Below are positions 4,811-5,852 of a stretch of DNA of 5,852 nt, in pieces. The notes under the pieces are model-generated. The model saw only the letters and a program-made list of their open reading frames with translations. It did no database searches and was not told the DNA's origin. The position numbers were made by a program, and so were the translations under genes. Each line of letters opens with the position of its first letter. Position 1 is the first letter of the stretch. The DNA is from DATKCJ01 sp035513275 (GTDB taxonomy: Bacteria; Verrucomicrobiota; Verrucomicrobiia; Opitutales; Opitutaceae), in NCBI GenBank assembly GCA_035513275.1, contig DATKCJ010000245.1, forward strand, positions 1 through 5,852. The letters run 5' to 3'.

Positions 4811-5203
4811 TCACTCGATCGACTCGCCGAACGCGATGTCGTGGCCGTCGAGATCCTGTGTGCCGAACTCGCGGCAGCCATAGGGCTTGTTGCACAGGCC
4901 GTAATCGATCTTCGCACCGCGGCGGACAAACTCGTCGTGGAGCGCGTCGACGCCCTTCACCCAAAAGTAGATGTCCCAGAGGTTGTGGGAGAGCGTCCAG
5001 TTCGGGACGACGTGCTTCGGGTCGTCCGCTTGATTCAACATCACGATCAGTCCATCGCGCTTCAGCATGACAAAGGCTGGTGGCTCGCCCCAGAAGCGAT
5101 CATAACTGAATCCCATCGCATCGCGGTAGTGGTTGGCGGCTGCGACGACATCCTTGACGAGAAGGACCGGCGCCGACGCTGTCAGCTTTGGTGTTGTGGT
5201 CAT
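4811..5203 (-). CDS. VOC superfamily (glyoxalase/bleomycin-resistance fold) protein
   Basis: This 130-aa cytoplasmic protein has two beta-alpha-beta-beta-beta modules, at about 10-60 and 72-128. Family features are APVLLVKDVVAAANHYRDAMGF (11-32), the mid-protein strand LIVMLNQ (52-58), DIYFWVKGVDALHDEFVRRG (77-96) and the closing block REFGTQDLDGHDIAFGE (111-127). The last resembles the usual EF-x-DPDG-x-I-x-FGE ending with His in place of a hydrophobic residue. The first strand has no His, Glu or Gln at the usual first metal position, so a classic glyoxalase I activity is unlikely. Members range from thiol transferases to drug-binding proteins, and substrate cannot be read from sequence. The gene is divergent from the OPT transporter. 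No Shine-Dalgarno sequence precedes ATG 5203. Confidence 0.88.
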   Translation of the reverse strand: MTTTPKLTASAPVLLVKDVVAAANHYRDAMGFSYDRFWGEPPAFVMLKRDGLIVMLNQADDPKHVVPNWTLSHNLWDIYFWVKGVDALHDEFVRRGAKIDYGLCNKPYGCREFGTQDLDGHDIAFGESIE

Positions 5204-5235
5204 GGTCTGGGTTCTCAGTGAAGCTTGTTTGCGTC

Positions 5236-5398
5236 TGAGGTAGGAGCCCGCTCTTGTCGCGCCGTAGCGCGGCGTAGGCGGATGCGGGCGATGGTTTGGT
5301 TTCGGTTGTGACGTCAGAGTGTCGATCTCGGAATCGCCCGCAAGCCCCTCGACGGGCTCGGGGCCTTGAGCTTGTCGAAACGGCGGGCTCCTACCTCA
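5236..5398. repeat. Composite inverted REP pair with hairpin payloads in both loops
   Basis: The outer arms TGAGGTAGGAGCCCGC (5236-5251) and its exact complement (5383-5398) are 16 bp. The inner arms TGCGGGCGAT (5283-5292) and its exact complement (5333-5342) are 10 bp. Each side reads GTAGGAGCCCGC, insert, GCGGGCGAT, as in a GTAG-headed REP whose loop is replaced by extra sequence. The left insert is 32 nt and contains a CGCGC/GCGCG hairpin (5258-5271). The right insert is 40-41 nt and contains a different hairpin (5349-5378). The two inserts are unrelated although the flanks are identical. A 40-bp spacer separates the two halves. Confidence 0.8.
5349..5378. repeat. TCGAC..GCTC / GAGC..GTCGA hairpin within the right arm
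   Basis: TCGAC (5349-5353) and GCTC (5356-5359) pair with GAGC (5368-5371) and GTCGA (5374-5378), with a 2x2 internal loop (GG/TT) and an 8-nt terminal loop. The minus-strand TTTCGACAAGCTC resembles a very widespread bacterial palindromic repeat that I know from many unrelated genomes. Confidence 0.65.
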
Positions 5399-5402
5399 AA
5401 TG

Positions 5403-5422
5403 CCTCGGGGCTCACCCCGAGG
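5403..5422. repeat. Perfect 8-bp GC-rich hairpin
   Basis: CCTCGGGG (5403-5410), loop CTCA, CCCCGAGG (5415-5422). It lies 4 bp after the composite repeat and 105 bp before the OPT start. There is no GTAG head on either strand and no T-run, so its class is unclear. Confidence 0.6.
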
Positions 5423-5527
5423 ATTCTTGCTGCGTAGAAATCCTCAGAATTTGCGCAGCGTTGCCACTCGATTTCGTTTCGGGGATTGCTAGCTTCCGTG
5501 ATGCCGCGACTCGCGGCGTTATCTCCC

Positions 5528-5852
5528 ATGAGCAACGCTCCTGATGAAACCGGACGTGCCGCAGAGAGTGCGGACCTTCCTGATCCGAACATCACCGAGG
5601 CAGAATGGTATGCCACGGTTTATCAGGGCGACCGCGTGCCCCAGCTCACATGGCGCGCTGTGATCACGGGCGGGGTCCTCGGAATGCTGATGGCGTCGGC
5701 GAATCTCTACACGACTCTGAAGATCGGCTGGTCGTTCGGCGTGGCGATCACTTCGTGCGTGCTCTCCTACGTGTTGTGGAACGCGATGAGGTTTCTCACT
5801 GCGGGTCGACTGACGCCGCTCTCGATCCTCGAGAACAACTGCATGCAGTCGA
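5528..5852 (+). CDS. OPT (oligopeptide/metal-chelate) family transporter, N-terminal part; 3' end outside window
   Basis: This is the first 108 codons of a polytopic inner-membrane transporter, and the frame is still open at the window edge. A hydrophilic N-terminus of about 40 residues, rich in acidic residues (MSNAPDETGRAAESADLPD), is followed by QLTWRAVITGGVLGMLMASA (39-58) and NLYTTLKIGWSFGVAITSCV (59-78). This is the OPT pattern of a first membrane segment running into a conserved NxYxxLKxG motif and a second membrane segment (about 69-87). SILENNCMQS (99-108) is the family's NNxxQS/T block. OPT proteins import oligopeptides or metal chelates by proton coupling, and the substrate here is unknown. 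The ATG at 5528 is chosen because it gives a typical N-terminus. Its leader TTATCTCCC has no Shine-Dalgarno sequence. The gene is divergent from the VOC gene. Confidence 0.88.
   Translation, partial: MSNAPDETGRAAESADLPDPNITEAEWYATVYQGDRVPQLTWRAVITGGVLGMLMASANLYTTLKIGWSFGVAITSCVLSYVLWNAMRFLTAGRLTPLSILENNCMQS

Larger units (their letters stand above)
5204..5527. other. Divergent intergenic region dominated by hairpin repeats
   Basis: These 324 bp must hold the promoters of both the VOC gene (minus) and the OPT gene (plus), yet 5236-5422 is almost entirely inverted repeats. The remaining free segments are 5204-5235 and 5423-5527. I could not find a convincing -35/-10 pair in either. A TTGCTG at 5427-5432 has no -10 at 15-19 bp. 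A 15-nt near-palindrome at 5503-5517 lies 10 bp before the OPT start. Confidence 0.55.

Noticed and set aside
4651..5221. Overlapping plus-strand frames opposite the VOC gene (4651-5070 and 4715-5221)
   Set aside because: They are antisense to a recognisable VOC protein, and the longer starts inside the hairpin/REP region.
5503..5517. Near-palindrome GCCGCGA/TCGCGGC before the OPT start
   Set aside because: Only one base separates the arms, so as RNA just 5-6 pairs could form. It is too small to claim as an operator or leader structure by itself.

Overview
This GC-rich 5.85 kb chromosomal window has ordinary housekeeping genes separated by intergenic spaces unusually full of hairpin repeats. 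The gene set (dihydrolipoyl dehydrogenase, adenosine deaminase, a CCA-encoding tRNA-Arg, a Rid-family protein, a DUF2721 membrane protein, a VOC protein and an OPT-family transporter) is bacterial. The OPT N-terminus and the GTAG-headed repeat types remind me of Verrucomicrobiota, perhaps Opitutales. That placement is from memory and is weak. No phage, plasmid, transposase or CRISPR genes are visible.

Layout: 1-1226 (+) is the 3' part of lpdA. 1227-1508 lies between convergent genes and carries two inverted pairs of REP-like hairpins. 1509-2504 (-) is adenosine deaminase (add), whose start is placed at the internal ATG. 2574-2621 is a back-to-back REP pair. 2679-2753 (+) is tRNA-Arg(CCG), followed by about 300 bp of repeats and hairpins without a gene. 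3064-3489 (-) is a Rid-family protein lacking the catalytic arginine. 3514-3629 is a nested inverted-repeat element. 3649-4068 (-) is an unrecognised 139-aa protein. 4223-4648 (-) is a DUF2721 membrane protein. 4709-4803 holds a hairpin and another inverted REP pair. 4811-5203 (-) is a VOC protein. 5236-5422 is a composite repeat in a divergent intergenic space. 5528-5852 (+) is the start of an OPT-family transporter that runs off the window.

The genes do not form an obvious pathway. The strongest common theme is the repeats. At least four sequence families share a 5' GTAG followed by a hairpin, the signature of REP elements mobilised by RAYT (TnpA_REP) transposases, and they mostly occur as inverted pairs (BIME-like). 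Copies differ at positions that keep the stems paired, so the fold rather than the exact sequence is preserved. None of the hairpins is followed by a clear T-run, so classical intrinsic terminators are not evident. None of the six visible start codons has a recognisable Shine-Dalgarno sequence.
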